Source: PVC group bacterium
GTDB taxonomy: Bacteria > Verrucomicrobiota > Kiritimatiellia > SS1-B-03-39 > UBA6053
NCBI GenBank assembly: GCA_003565035.1
Contig: PXDP01000211.1
Span: 1-5,205 of the forward strand
Direction of reading: 5' to 3'
Length of the DNA: 5,205 nucleotides
The notes under the pieces are model-generated. The model saw nothing but the letters and a program-made list of their open reading frames with translations, had not been told where the DNA came from and made no database searches. Positions 1 through 4,636 of this stretch are shown here, piece after piece. Made by a program: the position numbers and the translations under genes. How positions within the stretch are numbered: position 1 is the stretch's first letter; the number at the start of each line of letters is the position of its first letter.

Positions 1-1
1 G

Positions 2-913
2 CAGATCCGCGACCTCGGCTGGGGCATGTTCATCTGCTGGTCGTTCAGCACCTTTTACGGCAAGGAATGGACACCGACCCAGGACAAGGATGCCGCTTTC
101 TTTCAGGCCACCGGAGTCGATACCGATCAATGGGCGCGCACCGCCAAGGAGGCGGGCATGAGCTACATCCTCTTCCTGACCAAGCACCACGATGGCTTCT
201 GCCTCTGGGACACCGATACCACCGACAAGAAAGTCACCAACAGCCCGCTCGGCGTCGACGTGCTGGCCAAACTCCGCGAGTCCTGCGACAAATACGGCAT
301 CAAGCTCGCGCTCTACTTCTCCGAGGGTGACTGGAACTGGCCGGGCGCCGTCGACGGCGCACACATGCAAGGTGGCCACCACCCGGAGATGAAAAAAGCC
401 CAGCTCAAGGAGCTGCTCACCCGCTACGGTCCCATCGAATTCTGGTGGATGGATCACGCCATCGGCACCGGGGGGCTCTCGCACCAGGAGACCGTCGAAT
501 GGGTCCATCGATTTCAGCCCAATTCATTCGTCGGCTTCAATCACGGCGAGCCCGCCGGGCGCCTCAACCTGCGCGAACGCGGCCGCCCCGGAAAAATCGG
601 CGACACCAGTGCCACCCGCTATAACAAAGACGCCGAAGCGAACTTCGATGGCTACCTGGTGGCTGAATTTACCTACCCCATCCTCCCGCACCGTGAAGGC
701 GGCGCGGACTGGTTCTACTCCTTGCCCGAACACGACGAGCTGGTCCACCCCGCCGAAAAACTCTTCGCGGATTATCAAGGAGCCCGCAAATACGGAAACA
801 TCTTCTCCATCAACGTCGGCCCCAACTACGACGGGCGGCTCCGCGAGGTGGATGTCAAAACGCTCCGCCAAGTCGGAGCCATGATCCGCGCCGCCGAGTC
901 CGAAGAGCCCTGA
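2..913 (+). CDS. Alpha-L-fucosidase, GH29-like, 5'-truncated by window edge
   Basis: The protein is a glycoside hydrolase expected to release L-fucose from fucosylated glycans or algal polysaccharides by a retaining mechanism. The frame is open from base 2, so the true start lies upstream; the ATG at 26 is internal (GWGMFICW matches the family's early GMF(I)HWG strand). Counting from that Met, KHHDGF is at residues 53-58, the hallmark GH29 active-site His-His motif. EFWWMD is at 138-143, with Asp143 the likely nucleophile by position, and NIFSINVGPNYDGR at 258-271 is the typical end of the barrel. The acid/base residue is not certain. The protein stops soon after the barrel (AAESEEP), so there is no C-terminal beta-sandwich or CBM. 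Any signal peptide would be outside the window. Base use is clearly GC-richer than in all genes downstream, marking the edge between resident chromosome and accessory DNA. Family call firm; exact substrate linkage unknown. Confidence 0.9.
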   Translation, partial: QIRDLGWGMFICWSFSTFYGKEWTPTQDKDAAFFQATGVDTDQWARTAKEAGMSYILFLTKHHDGFCLWDTDTTDKKVTNSPLGVDVLAKLRESCDKYGIKLALYFSEGDWNWPGAVDGAHMQGGHHPEMKKAQLKELLTRYGPIEFWWMDHAIGTGGLSHQETVEWVHRFQPNSFVGFNHGEPAGRLNLRERGRPGKIGDTSATRYNKDAEANFDGYLVAEFTYPILPHREGGADWFYSLPEHDELVHPAEKLFADYQGARKYGNIFSINVGPNYDGRLREVDVKTLRQVGAMIRAAESEEP

Positions 914-915
914 GC

Positions 916-937
916 GGGGACGCTTAGGCATCGCCCC
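916..937 (+). terminator. Possible weak hairpin terminator after fucosidase gene
   Basis: GGGG-A-CG (916-922) can pair with CGCCCC (932-937) around a 9-base loop, three bases after the fucosidase stop codon. There is no T-tract, so an intrinsic terminator is only a possibility. A second short CGGG/CCCG pair (944-960) follows. Beyond these, 914-1023 shows no gene. Confidence 0.25.
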
Positions 938-1023
938 AAATCTCGGGCCCCAAAATCCCGCAGTCGAACCACGAGACTGTGCCAGTGATGCTATCGCGAT
1001 CCCTAAACGTTCGGCGAAAGGGG

Positions 1024-1052
1024 TTGAAACTACTACGGCGATCACCTACATT
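1024..1052 (+). promoter_or_regulatory. Putative promoter of DUF4160/DUF2442 operon (leaderless)
   Basis: TTGAAA (1024-1029) and TACATT (1047-1052) are separated by exactly 17 bases and match the sigma-70 hexamers 5/6 and 4/6. The predicted +1 falls at about 1059, the A of the start codon, so the transcript would be leaderless. AAGG directly touches the ATG (1055-1058) and is too close to serve as a ribosome binding site. Inference from sequence only. Confidence 0.45.
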
Positions 1053-1058
1053 CCAAGG

Positions 1059-1316
1059 ATGCCTGAAATTTCCAGATTTCTCGGGATCATTATTCGGATG
1101 TATTACCGGGATCATTCCCCACCACATTTTCATGCGGAGTATGGTGAGTATGAGATCACGGTCGAGATTGCTTCAGGCATCGTAACGGGCCATTTTCCGA
1201 GACGCGCGTTGAAAGCCGTTTTGGAATGGTATGAAATGAACAAAGATGCGCTTCTGCGGGACTGGGAACTCGCAGAGCAGCGAAGACCACTCGAACCGAT
1301 TCAACCCCTCGAATAA
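1059..1316 (+). CDS. DUF4160 family protein
   Basis: An 85-residue protein matching the DUF4160 family along its full length. It starts with the usual MPxISRF-x-GIxIRMY opening (1-15), then D-H-S-PPHFHAEY (residues 18-28, the family's signature His/Glu-rich stretch), and ends with a helix containing EWYEMNKDALLRDW and the typical PLEPIQPLE tail. The biochemical role is not established; DUF4160 genes recur beside DUF2442 genes and the pair is often treated as a toxin-antitoxin-like or accessory two-gene module. Its stop codon TAA shares one base with the ATG of the next gene (TAATG at 1314-1318), implying translational coupling. No Shine-Dalgarno precedes the ATG; a -35/-10 pair spaced for a leaderless start does. 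Composition is more AT-rich than the fucosidase. Confidence 0.85.
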   Translation: MPEISRFLGIIIRMYYRDHSPPHFHAEYGEYEITVEIASGIVTGHFPRRALKAVLEWYEMNKDALLRDWELAEQRRPLEPIQPLE

Positions 1317-1564
1317 TGAAATTCTTACACATTGAAGACGCAAAGTATCTGGATGGCCATCGCGTATGGGTAAAATTCAGCGATGGGACAGATGGGCATG
1401 TGGATCTAAAAAATGAATTGGATGGGCCTATTTTCGAGCCATTGAAGGATCCTGAATATTTTCAGCAGTTCTCACTTGAAGGGCACACACTCACGTGGCC
1501 GAACGGTGCAGACTTTGCTCCTGAGCACCTCCACGCCCTCACGCCGCAGATCCAGTCGGCGTAG
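1316..1564 (+). CDS. DUF2442 family protein
   Basis: An 82-residue protein of the DUF2442 family. Visible hallmarks are V-W-V-K-FSDG (17-24), with D-G-H-V-DL after it (residues 26-31), an EPLKDPEYF segment (41-49), and the C-terminal L-x-WPNGADFAPEHLH motif (59-73). It overlaps the DUF4160 stop codon by one base and has no ribosome binding site of its own, so it is probably translated by coupling. In other genomes DUF2442 proteins sit next to DUF4160 or other small partners; one of the two may be a DNA-binding or neutralising partner, but this is inference and the function remains unknown. No repeat of the A-E family lies on either side of this pair. Confidence 0.85.
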   Translation: MKFLHIEDAKYLDGHRVWVKFSDGTDGHVDLKNELDGPIFEPLKDPEYFQQFSLEGHTLTWPNGADFAPEHLHALTPQIQSA

Positions 1565-1637
1565 ACAACGGTTATTCCGCTACGCTCCATATCCGCGACT
1601 CACCTCATCGTTGGCGAAGAAAAAAGAACTTCCGCTC

Positions 1638-1665
1638 TTGACGGAATAGCCATTGTAGATACATG
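1638..1665 (+). promoter_or_regulatory. Putative mazEF promoter with TGTA-N2-TACA operator
   Basis: TTGACG (1638-1643) is followed 16 bases later by the weak -10 TACATG (1660-1665). The perfect dyad TGTAGATACA (1654-1663) overlaps the -10. Its complement TGTATCTACA resembles, from memory, the core of the E. coli mazEF autoregulatory operator, so MazE/MazEF binding here would block the promoter. The start codon is 35 bases after the first T of the -35 box, predicting a leaderless mRNA. A further arm pair, GGTTATTCCG (1570-1579) and CGGAATAGCC (1642-1651), is inverted with one mismatch. Confidence 0.5.
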
Positions 1666-1672
1666 GTCGGCT

Positions 1673-1915
1673 ATGAAAACAAAAGTATCGCGTTGGGGAA
1701 ATAGCTTGGCCCTGCGTCTCCCGAAGAAGTTGGCGACGAGCCAAAAAATTTTTGAGGATTCGAATGTCGAGATCATTGAGAAGGAAGAAGGCTTGCTTTT
1801 GCGCTCTTTAACGAACCAGACCTATGATTTGAATGATCTATTGAAAGGAATAACGAAAGAGAACCTGCATAAGGAGGTATCAACCGGAGCTGCCCGAGGC
1901 CGGGAAACGTGGTGA
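1673..1915 (+). CDS. mazE: MazE-like antitoxin (AbrB/SpoVT fold)
   Basis: An 80-residue antitoxin. The N-terminal swapped-hairpin DNA-binding domain (about 1-48) has the canonical KVSRWGNSLALRLPKKL (residues 4-20), equivalent to VKRWGNSPAVRIP of E. coli MazE. The C-terminal half has LNDLLKGITKENLH (about 53-66), matching the MazF-wrapping tail LAELVNDITPENLH of the E. coli protein, and the chain ends in ETW like the EVW of E. coli. It should bind and inhibit the MazF encoded immediately downstream and repress their shared promoter. Its TGA (1913-1915) overlaps the toxin start region. No clear ribosome binding site precedes the ATG, whereas a -35-like TTGACG lies 35 bases upstream. A perfect AAGGAGG occurs inside the gene at 1871-1877. 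Confidence 0.93.
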   Translation: MKTKVSRWGNSLALRLPKKLATSQKIFEDSNVEIIEKEEGLLLRSLTNQTYDLNDLLKGITKENLHKEVSTGAARGRETW

Positions 1916-2244
1916 GCCGCTACGTACCAGAGGAAGGGGATATTGTCTGGCTTGAGTTCGATCCGCAGGCAGGTCACGAACAAGCGGGCCATCGACCAGC
2001 CGTCGTCCTATCCCGAAAAGCATACAATCGGAAAACCGGATTGGCGATATTTTGTCCCATCACCTCACAGATAAAGGGATATCCGTTCGAGGTGAATGTG
2101 GACGGAAAAAAGATCAGGGGTGCTATCCTATCAGATCAGGTGAAGAGTTTGGATTGGAAAGCGAGACGGGCGAAGCTTATCGAGAAACTCGATACCGAAA
2201 CCCTTGCTGAAGCGGTTGCCAAACTATCAAGCATCATCCAATAG
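1909..2244 (+). CDS. mazF: MazF endoribonuclease toxin
   Basis: A 111-residue toxin, the same length as E. coli MazF and very close to it. MVSRYVP at the N-terminus, EQAGHRPAVVLS (24-35), YNRKTG (39-44), KGYPFEV (56-62) and DQVKS (76-80) are shared. MazF cuts single-stranded mRNA at short sequence motifs; the residues aligned with E. coli Glu24, Arg29 and Thr52 are present, so the enzyme looks intact. Cleavage specificity cannot be read from sequence. The start chosen is GTG 1909 because it reproduces the MVSRYVP start of E. coli MazF; GTG 1912 would give a classic 4-base GTGA overlap with mazE. GAGG at 1896-1899 is a suitably placed ribosome binding site. Repeat A begins 12 bases after the stop codon in the same reading frame. 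Confidence 0.95.
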   Translation: MVSRYVPEEGDIVWLEFDPQAGHEQAGHRPAVVLSRKAYNRKTGLAIFCPITSQIKGYPFEVNVDGKKIRGAILSDQVKSLDWKARRAKLIEKLDTETLAEAVAKLSSIIQ

Positions 2245-2256
2245 AATCGCCAACCG

Positions 2257-2380
2257 GCCGCTGCGCCACTACGGGAAGGCCGCCACGCCCGGCACCGGAC
2301 GCGGAAGCCATTCGGTGGTGTAGACGTAAATCATTGACTCCTGACTGGTTGTGCCCTTCCCTGCGTTAAACACCTCGGAG
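2257..2380. repeat. Repeat A, long-form module-boundary repeat
   Basis: A 124-base element that aligns without gaps to repeat B (98 of 124 positions identical by hand count). Its 3' half (2332-2380) is the 49-base core also found in copy C, ending GCCCTTCCCTGCGTTAAACACCTCGGAG-type sequence. GGGAAGG (2273-2279) is inverted relative to CCTTCCC (2355-2361). GTTAAAC (2365-2371) fits the integron GTTRRRY core, but the expected outer partner at the 5' end, GCGCCAC, fits RYYYAAC poorly. The frame that ended at the mazF stop reaches a TGA at 2335-2337 within the repeat. GGAG (2377-2380) lies 13 bases before the next start codon. Confidence 0.8.
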
Positions 2381-2393
2381 TTCAGAACAACAA

Positions 2394-2972
2394 ATGAAAA
2401 TCATTCTTGTAGTTCTTTTTTGTGCAGCATTGGCTGGCTGTGTCTCACCTAAAGTTAATGTATCACCTGCATTTAATGAACAAGGAGATCTGGAGATCCA
2501 TCTGGCCAAGAATTTTCGGGTGAATTCATTTTCGAGCCTATCAGTATGGGAAGAGGGCAACGATGAATATCTTTGGTATTTTTCTTTTGGCCAGGATAGG
2601 AGACTCGTTTTAAAATTTGGCGAGGAAACTAAATGGTCCGAAAAAGGTTTGCGATTTCCGCCCTACGGGACGGAACCTGATTTGCCCACTTTGGGCCAAG
2701 CTTTTTTTATTGAAGTATCTTATGTGTGGGATAAAGCATTTCCTCCCGTTGCGGCAGTTTCAGGAAGCACTTTCCGATTTAAAATAACTGAAGATCGTAA
2801 TATCGTTAATTATGGTAGAATAAGAAATGGGACTCAGCGACCTTCAAGCGATAACCTAATATTTAGAAACAAAAGCATTAGCTCGGAACCAGAAGCTGCT
2901 CCACTACGGAAAGGCCGTCCCGACGGGCTCGCGACGTGGGAACCAGTCGGTCGTGTAAACGTAAATGATTGA
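2394..2972 (+). CDS. Small lipoprotein, C-terminus encoded by repeat B
   Basis: A 192-residue predicted lipoprotein of unknown function. A lipoprotein signal peptide is clear: basic MK, a hydrophobic stretch, and lipobox LAGC with Cys16 as the lipidated residue. The mature part begins VSPKVNVSPAFNEQG and is rich in aromatic beta-type segments (YLWYFSFGQDRRLVLKFG; FFIEVSYVWDKAF), suggesting a periplasmic or outer-membrane-anchored beta-rich domain. I do not recognise the family. The last 27 residues (EAAPLRKGR to VNVND) are encoded inside repeat B, whose TGA ends the gene; this tail is unlikely to belong to the ancestral protein. The start at 2394 is preceded by the GGAG of repeat A with 13 bases between them. 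No promoter is evident in the gap. Composition is AT-rich relative to the fucosidase. Confidence 0.75.
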   Translation: MKIILVVLFCAALAGCVSPKVNVSPAFNEQGDLEIHLAKNFRVNSFSSLSVWEEGNDEYLWYFSFGQDRRLVLKFGEETKWSEKGLRFPPYGTEPDLPTLGQAFFIEVSYVWDKAFPPVAAVSGSTFRFKITEDRNIVNYGRIRNGTQRPSSDNLIFRNKSISSEPEAAPLRKGRPDGLATWEPVGRVNVND

Positions 2973-3015
2973 CGCCTCTTTGCTTGAGCCCTTCCCTGCG
3001 TTACACAGCTCGGAG
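2892..3015. repeat. Repeat B, long-form module-boundary repeat
   Basis: Gapless 124-base homologue of repeat A, overlapping the last 81 bases of the lipoprotein gene and giving it its TGA stop (2970-2972). The core GCCCTTCCCTGCG is followed by GTTACAC (3000-3006) and AGCTCGGAG. GGAAAGG (2908-2914) is inverted relative to CCTTCCC (2990-2996) with one mismatch. GGAG at 3012-3015 is 13 bases before the next ATG. Read on the minus strand, A and B both stay open to a shared TAG (2904-2906 here) and keep similar residues. Confidence 0.8.
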
Positions 3016-3028
3016 ATATACAAAATAG

Positions 3029-3376
3029 ATGAATTTAGTCCAAGATTGGATCAGCTACTACAAAACAGACGACGAGCAATTTCGGCCGGCAGTCGATCAT
3101 GTGATGGATTTAGTAAGCAGTGACCCCGAAGCACTTTGGGATTTTATAAAAGAAGCAGTGAATTCCCCTGACTGTGACGGTCAGGTCATTGAAAATTTGG
3201 CTGCTGGGCCACTTGAAGACCTAATGAACGCAAAAGGGAGGACATTCATTGATCGCGTAGAAAAGGAAGCAAAGCAATCTGAGAAATTTAACACCTTACT
3301 CGGTGGAGTTTGGGCAAGTGACATTCAACCTGAGGTCTGGAAACGGATCGAAACAGCCAGAAAGGAAGTCTGGTAG
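3029..3376 (+). CDS. DUF6869-like protein
   Basis: A 115-residue soluble protein resembling the DUF6869 domain. It has the opening W-I-x-YYKTDDEQF, an all-helical middle with VSSDPEALWDFIKEAV (29-44), the signature ENLAAGPLEDLMNAKGRTFIDRVEKEA (55-81), and an F-N-x-LLGGVW motif (88-95). The molecular role of DUF6869 is not known; members are single-domain, probably alpha-helical, and often occur among scattered accessory genes. There is no signal peptide. The start is set by repeat B's GGAG 13 bases upstream. The gene shares a repeat-bounded unit (B to C) with the lipoprotein gene downstream, and no repeat separates the two. Family assignment is from memory of the motif and should be tested by profile search. 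Confidence 0.7.
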   Translation: MNLVQDWISYYKTDDEQFRPAVDHVMDLVSSDPEALWDFIKEAVNSPDCDGQVIENLAAGPLEDLMNAKGRTFIDRVEKEAKQSEKFNTLLGGVWASDIQPEVWKRIETARKEVW

Positions 3377-3438
3377 ATCGAGGCAGTGGTGGACAACTAC
3401 GTTCGTGCCTAACTCCGTACTACACTTTGACGTTCGGC

Positions 3439-3900
3439 ATGAAGATGATGAAACAAATTGTCCTCACCTTGTGTTGTGCAGCGATCATAGGCTGCTCGAC
3501 TCGCACAGAACCTGATCAGCCTTCAGGTGACGAGAAGCGAGGCACTTCACCTGTCGCCAACGTCATGTTGCCAAGCCCCGAGGAAATATCGGAGTTCAAG
3601 GCTGATCCGATTCCTGCTTGGTCCCATTGGGCCGAGTTTAAGATCGACCGCACGGCATTTTTGAAGGTTCTAACAACTTGGCACCAGGTCTCATCCGAGC
3701 ACTGGCGACTCGGCTATAGCCATGTCGGATTGGAAGATCGTACCGGCACCATCAGACTGAAAGACGGCACGAGCATCCGGTGGATGGTCAAACCCGGGGG
3801 GCTTGCATATTTGTCGCTGCCAAGTGGGGAGACTATATTCTTGGCTAAAGAATTGAGTCGATGGAAAGGAACTGCTGAATCGGGGAGCGGGGAGCATTGA
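3439..3900 (+). CDS. Hypothetical lipoprotein with repeat-derived tail
   Basis: A predicted lipoprotein of 153 residues if started at ATG 3439; in-frame ATGs at 3445 and 3448 and a TTG at 3427 are alternatives. The signal peptide (MKMMKQIVLTLCCAA) leads to lipobox IIGC, with Cys19 as the lipidated residue. The linker to about residue 40 is polar (SGDEKRGTSP), as is common for surface-tethered proteins. The mature domain has W-H-x-V-SSEHWRLGYSHVGLED, GTIRLKDGTSIRWMVKPGGLAYLSLPSGETIFLAKELSRWKG, which looks like a compact beta-sheet domain; I do not recognise a family. The C-terminal ESGSGEH lies in repeat C and recurs, in frame terms, in repeat E. No good ribosome binding site is seen. It follows the DUF6869-like gene by about 60 bases. 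Confidence 0.7.
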   Translation: MKMMKQIVLTLCCAAIIGCSTRTEPDQPSGDEKRGTSPVANVMLPSPEEISEFKADPIPAWSHWAEFKIDRTAFLKVLTTWHQVSSEHWRLGYSHVGLEDRTGTIRLKDGTSIRWMVKPGGLAYLSLPSGETIFLAKELSRWKGTAESGSGEH

Positions 3901-3943
3901 CTCCTCATTGTTTGCGCCCTTCCCTGCGTTACACAGCTCGGAG
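3876..3943. repeat. Repeat C, module-boundary repeat with alternative 5' arm
   Basis: The 3' 49 bases (3895-3943) are colinear with the cores of A and B, including GCCCTTCCCTGCG, GTTACAC (3928-3934) and AGCTCGGAG. The 5' portion (TGAATCGGGGAGCGGGGAGC) is unrelated to A and B but nearly identical to repeat E. It encodes the last residues and the TGA (3898-3900) of the lipoprotein gene. Unlike the other copies, 72 bases separate its GGAG from the next start codon. Confidence 0.8.
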
Positions 3944-3949
3944 ATCAGG

Positions 3950-3965
3950 AAAACGGGAAAACGGG
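3950..3965 (+). repeat. Tandem 8-base repeat
   Basis: AAAACGGG occurs twice in direct succession (3950-3957, 3958-3965) just after repeat C, in the spacer before the second toxin-antitoxin pair. Probably slippage; no function is evident. Confidence 0.5.
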
Positions 3966-3981
3966 CGACCTCATTCCCCGC

Positions 3982-4009
3982 TTGACGGGAACCACTTTGC
4001 AGCTAAGTT
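3982..4009 (+). promoter_or_regulatory. Putative promoter of second toxin-antitoxin pair
   Basis: TTGACG (3982-3987) and the weak TAAGTT (4004-4009) have a 16-base spacer. The surrounding CTTGACGG-x-A matches the -35 region before mazE. The start codon is 34 bases after the first T of the -35 box, so the transcript would start at, or within a base or two of, the ATG. No Shine-Dalgarno is present in AGTTACCACC before the start. Confidence 0.4.
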
Positions 4010-4015
4010 ACCACC

Positions 4016-4243
4016 ATGCCCTTTGTCACGATTCCAGCCCATTACGACGGGAAAAATGTGCAACTGGACGAAGAGGTTGCGCTGACTCCCAACACCCGTT
4101 TAATCGTCACCGTTCTCGACACTGAGACCTCTGATCTCAAAGACTTAGAGCGCGAAGATTTTCTGCGGCTCGCGGCTAGTGGTCTCGCAAGGGGCTACGA
4201 TGATGACGAAGTAGAATACTCAGAAGCTGACCTGAAGCGATGA
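4016..4243 (+). CDS. Antitoxin of PemK/MazF-type pair (short beta N-terminus family)
   Basis: A 75-residue protein with the form of small antitoxins that pair with PemK/MazF-like toxins. It has an N-terminal segment FVTIPAHYDGKNVQLDEEVALTPNTRLIVTVL (3-34; the family's 'FDGK-x-x-x-LDE-x-V-x-L-x-x-NT-x-x-x-VTVL' pattern), a short linker, then REDFLRLAASGLARGYDDDEVEYSEADLK (45-73). The acidic, probably disordered C-terminal half is the likely toxin-binding portion. It is not AbrB/MazE-like, so this pair is distinct in origin from the mazEF pair at 1673-2244. Its stop overlaps the toxin start as ATGA (4240-4243), which implies translational coupling. There is no ribosome binding site before the ATG, but TTGACG lies 34 bases upstream. 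The role follows from family resemblance and gene order. Confidence 0.78.
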   Translation: MPFVTIPAHYDGKNVQLDEEVALTPNTRLIVTVLDTETSDLKDLEREDFLRLAASGLARGYDDDEVEYSEADLKR

Positions 4244-4581
4244 ACTCAGGATCAATTGTCTTGGCACGAGTTCAACAAGCAGATGGTCGCTTAAAGACCA
4301 GACCAGTGGTCATACTAAACAACGTGCCACCGTTTTCTGACTCTATTGTGTGTGCGGTAAGTTCAAAACTGAAGCATGAATGCTCTGGATTCGATGAGGT
4401 CATAGCGGTTAATGACGAAGACTTTGCAGACAGTGGATTGAAGGTATCATCCTTGATCCGGCTCGGGATCGTGGCAACCATTCCGAAGTCGACAGTGATA
4501 GGCGAACTGGGCAAGATCTCTGCTACCCGGTTGCAAAGACTCCGATCAAGATTAGCACAGAGAATCATGTCGGAAGAATGA
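4240..4581 (+). CDS. PemK/MazF-like endoribonuclease toxin
   Basis: A 113-residue protein with the PemK/MazF SH3-like barrel pattern. GSIVLARV (4-11) is the opening strand. KTRPVVIL (19-26) carries the conserved Arg-Pro followed by a hydrophobic strand, with Arg21 the likely counterpart of the catalytic Arg. SIVCAVSSK (35-43) corresponds to the usual 'x-x-C-x-I-T/S' strand. SGLKVSSLIRLG (65-76) and the C-terminal IGELGKISATRLQRLRSRL (87-105) are characteristic of this branch. It probably cleaves RNA and is held in check by the upstream protein. It is much more diverged than the MazF at 1909-2244 and shares little direct identity with it. The final residues end exactly where the recognisable part of repeat D begins, so repeat D abuts the stop codon. 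Confidence 0.82.
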   Translation: MNSGSIVLARVQQADGRLKTRPVVILNNVPPFSDSIVCAVSSKLKHECSGFDEVIAVNDEDFADSGLKVSSLIRLGIVATIPKSTVIGELGKISATRLQRLRSRLAQRIMSEE

Positions 4582-4622
4582 TGTTTGCGCCCTTCCCTGC
4601 GTCTGCGTCACTCACCTCGGAG
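4582..4622. repeat. Repeat D, short-form module-boundary repeat
   Basis: TGTTTGCGCCCTTCCCTGCG (4582-4601) is identical to 3909-3928 of repeat C, and the element ends with CACCTCGGAG as in repeat A. It starts one base after the toxin stop codon, so it lacks the 5' arm and eight core bases of copy C. A 6-base tandem duplication TGCGTC-TGCGTC (4598-4609) replaces the GTTACAC region. GGAG at 4619-4622 is 14 bases before the next ATG. Confidence 0.75.
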
Positions 4623-4636
4623 TTATCCGAAAAGCC

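Noticed and set aside
524..1045. 173-codon minus-strand frame opposite the fucosidase end
   Set aside because: Opposes a clearly conserved fucosidase coding frame; the translation is low-complexity Val/Ala/Gly, as expected from the complement of a GC-rich gene.
1590..1612. Additional copy of the repeat core before mazE (CGACTCACCTCATCG)
   Set aside because: Only a short likeness to CACTCACCTCGG in copy D; the CCCTTCCCTGCG core is missing.
2257..2380. Calling repeat A a definite attC site
   Set aside because: The L-like arms pair and GTTAAAC fits, but GCGCCAC at the other end fits RYYYAAC poorly and pairs at only three of seven positions; copy D lacks GTT. Kept as a hypothesis.
2366..2560. 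64-codon minus-strand frame over the first lipoprotein start
   Set aside because: Lies across a clear signal peptide and lipobox on the + strand and shows no recognisable domain; it also differs from the frame conserved between repeats A and B.
3691..3908. Two overlapping minus-strand frames over the second lipoprotein
   Set aside because: Both are shadows of the + strand gene and resemble no protein; the part over repeat C is considered with the repeats.
4272..4568. 98-codon minus-strand frame opposite the second toxin
   Set aside because: Antisense to a PemK/MazF-like gene with conserved motifs and ATGA coupling; no independent support.
2257..4622. CRISPR array
   Set aside because: Repeat copies are 635-928 bases apart, differ in length and enclose genes; there are no regular spacers and no cas genes.
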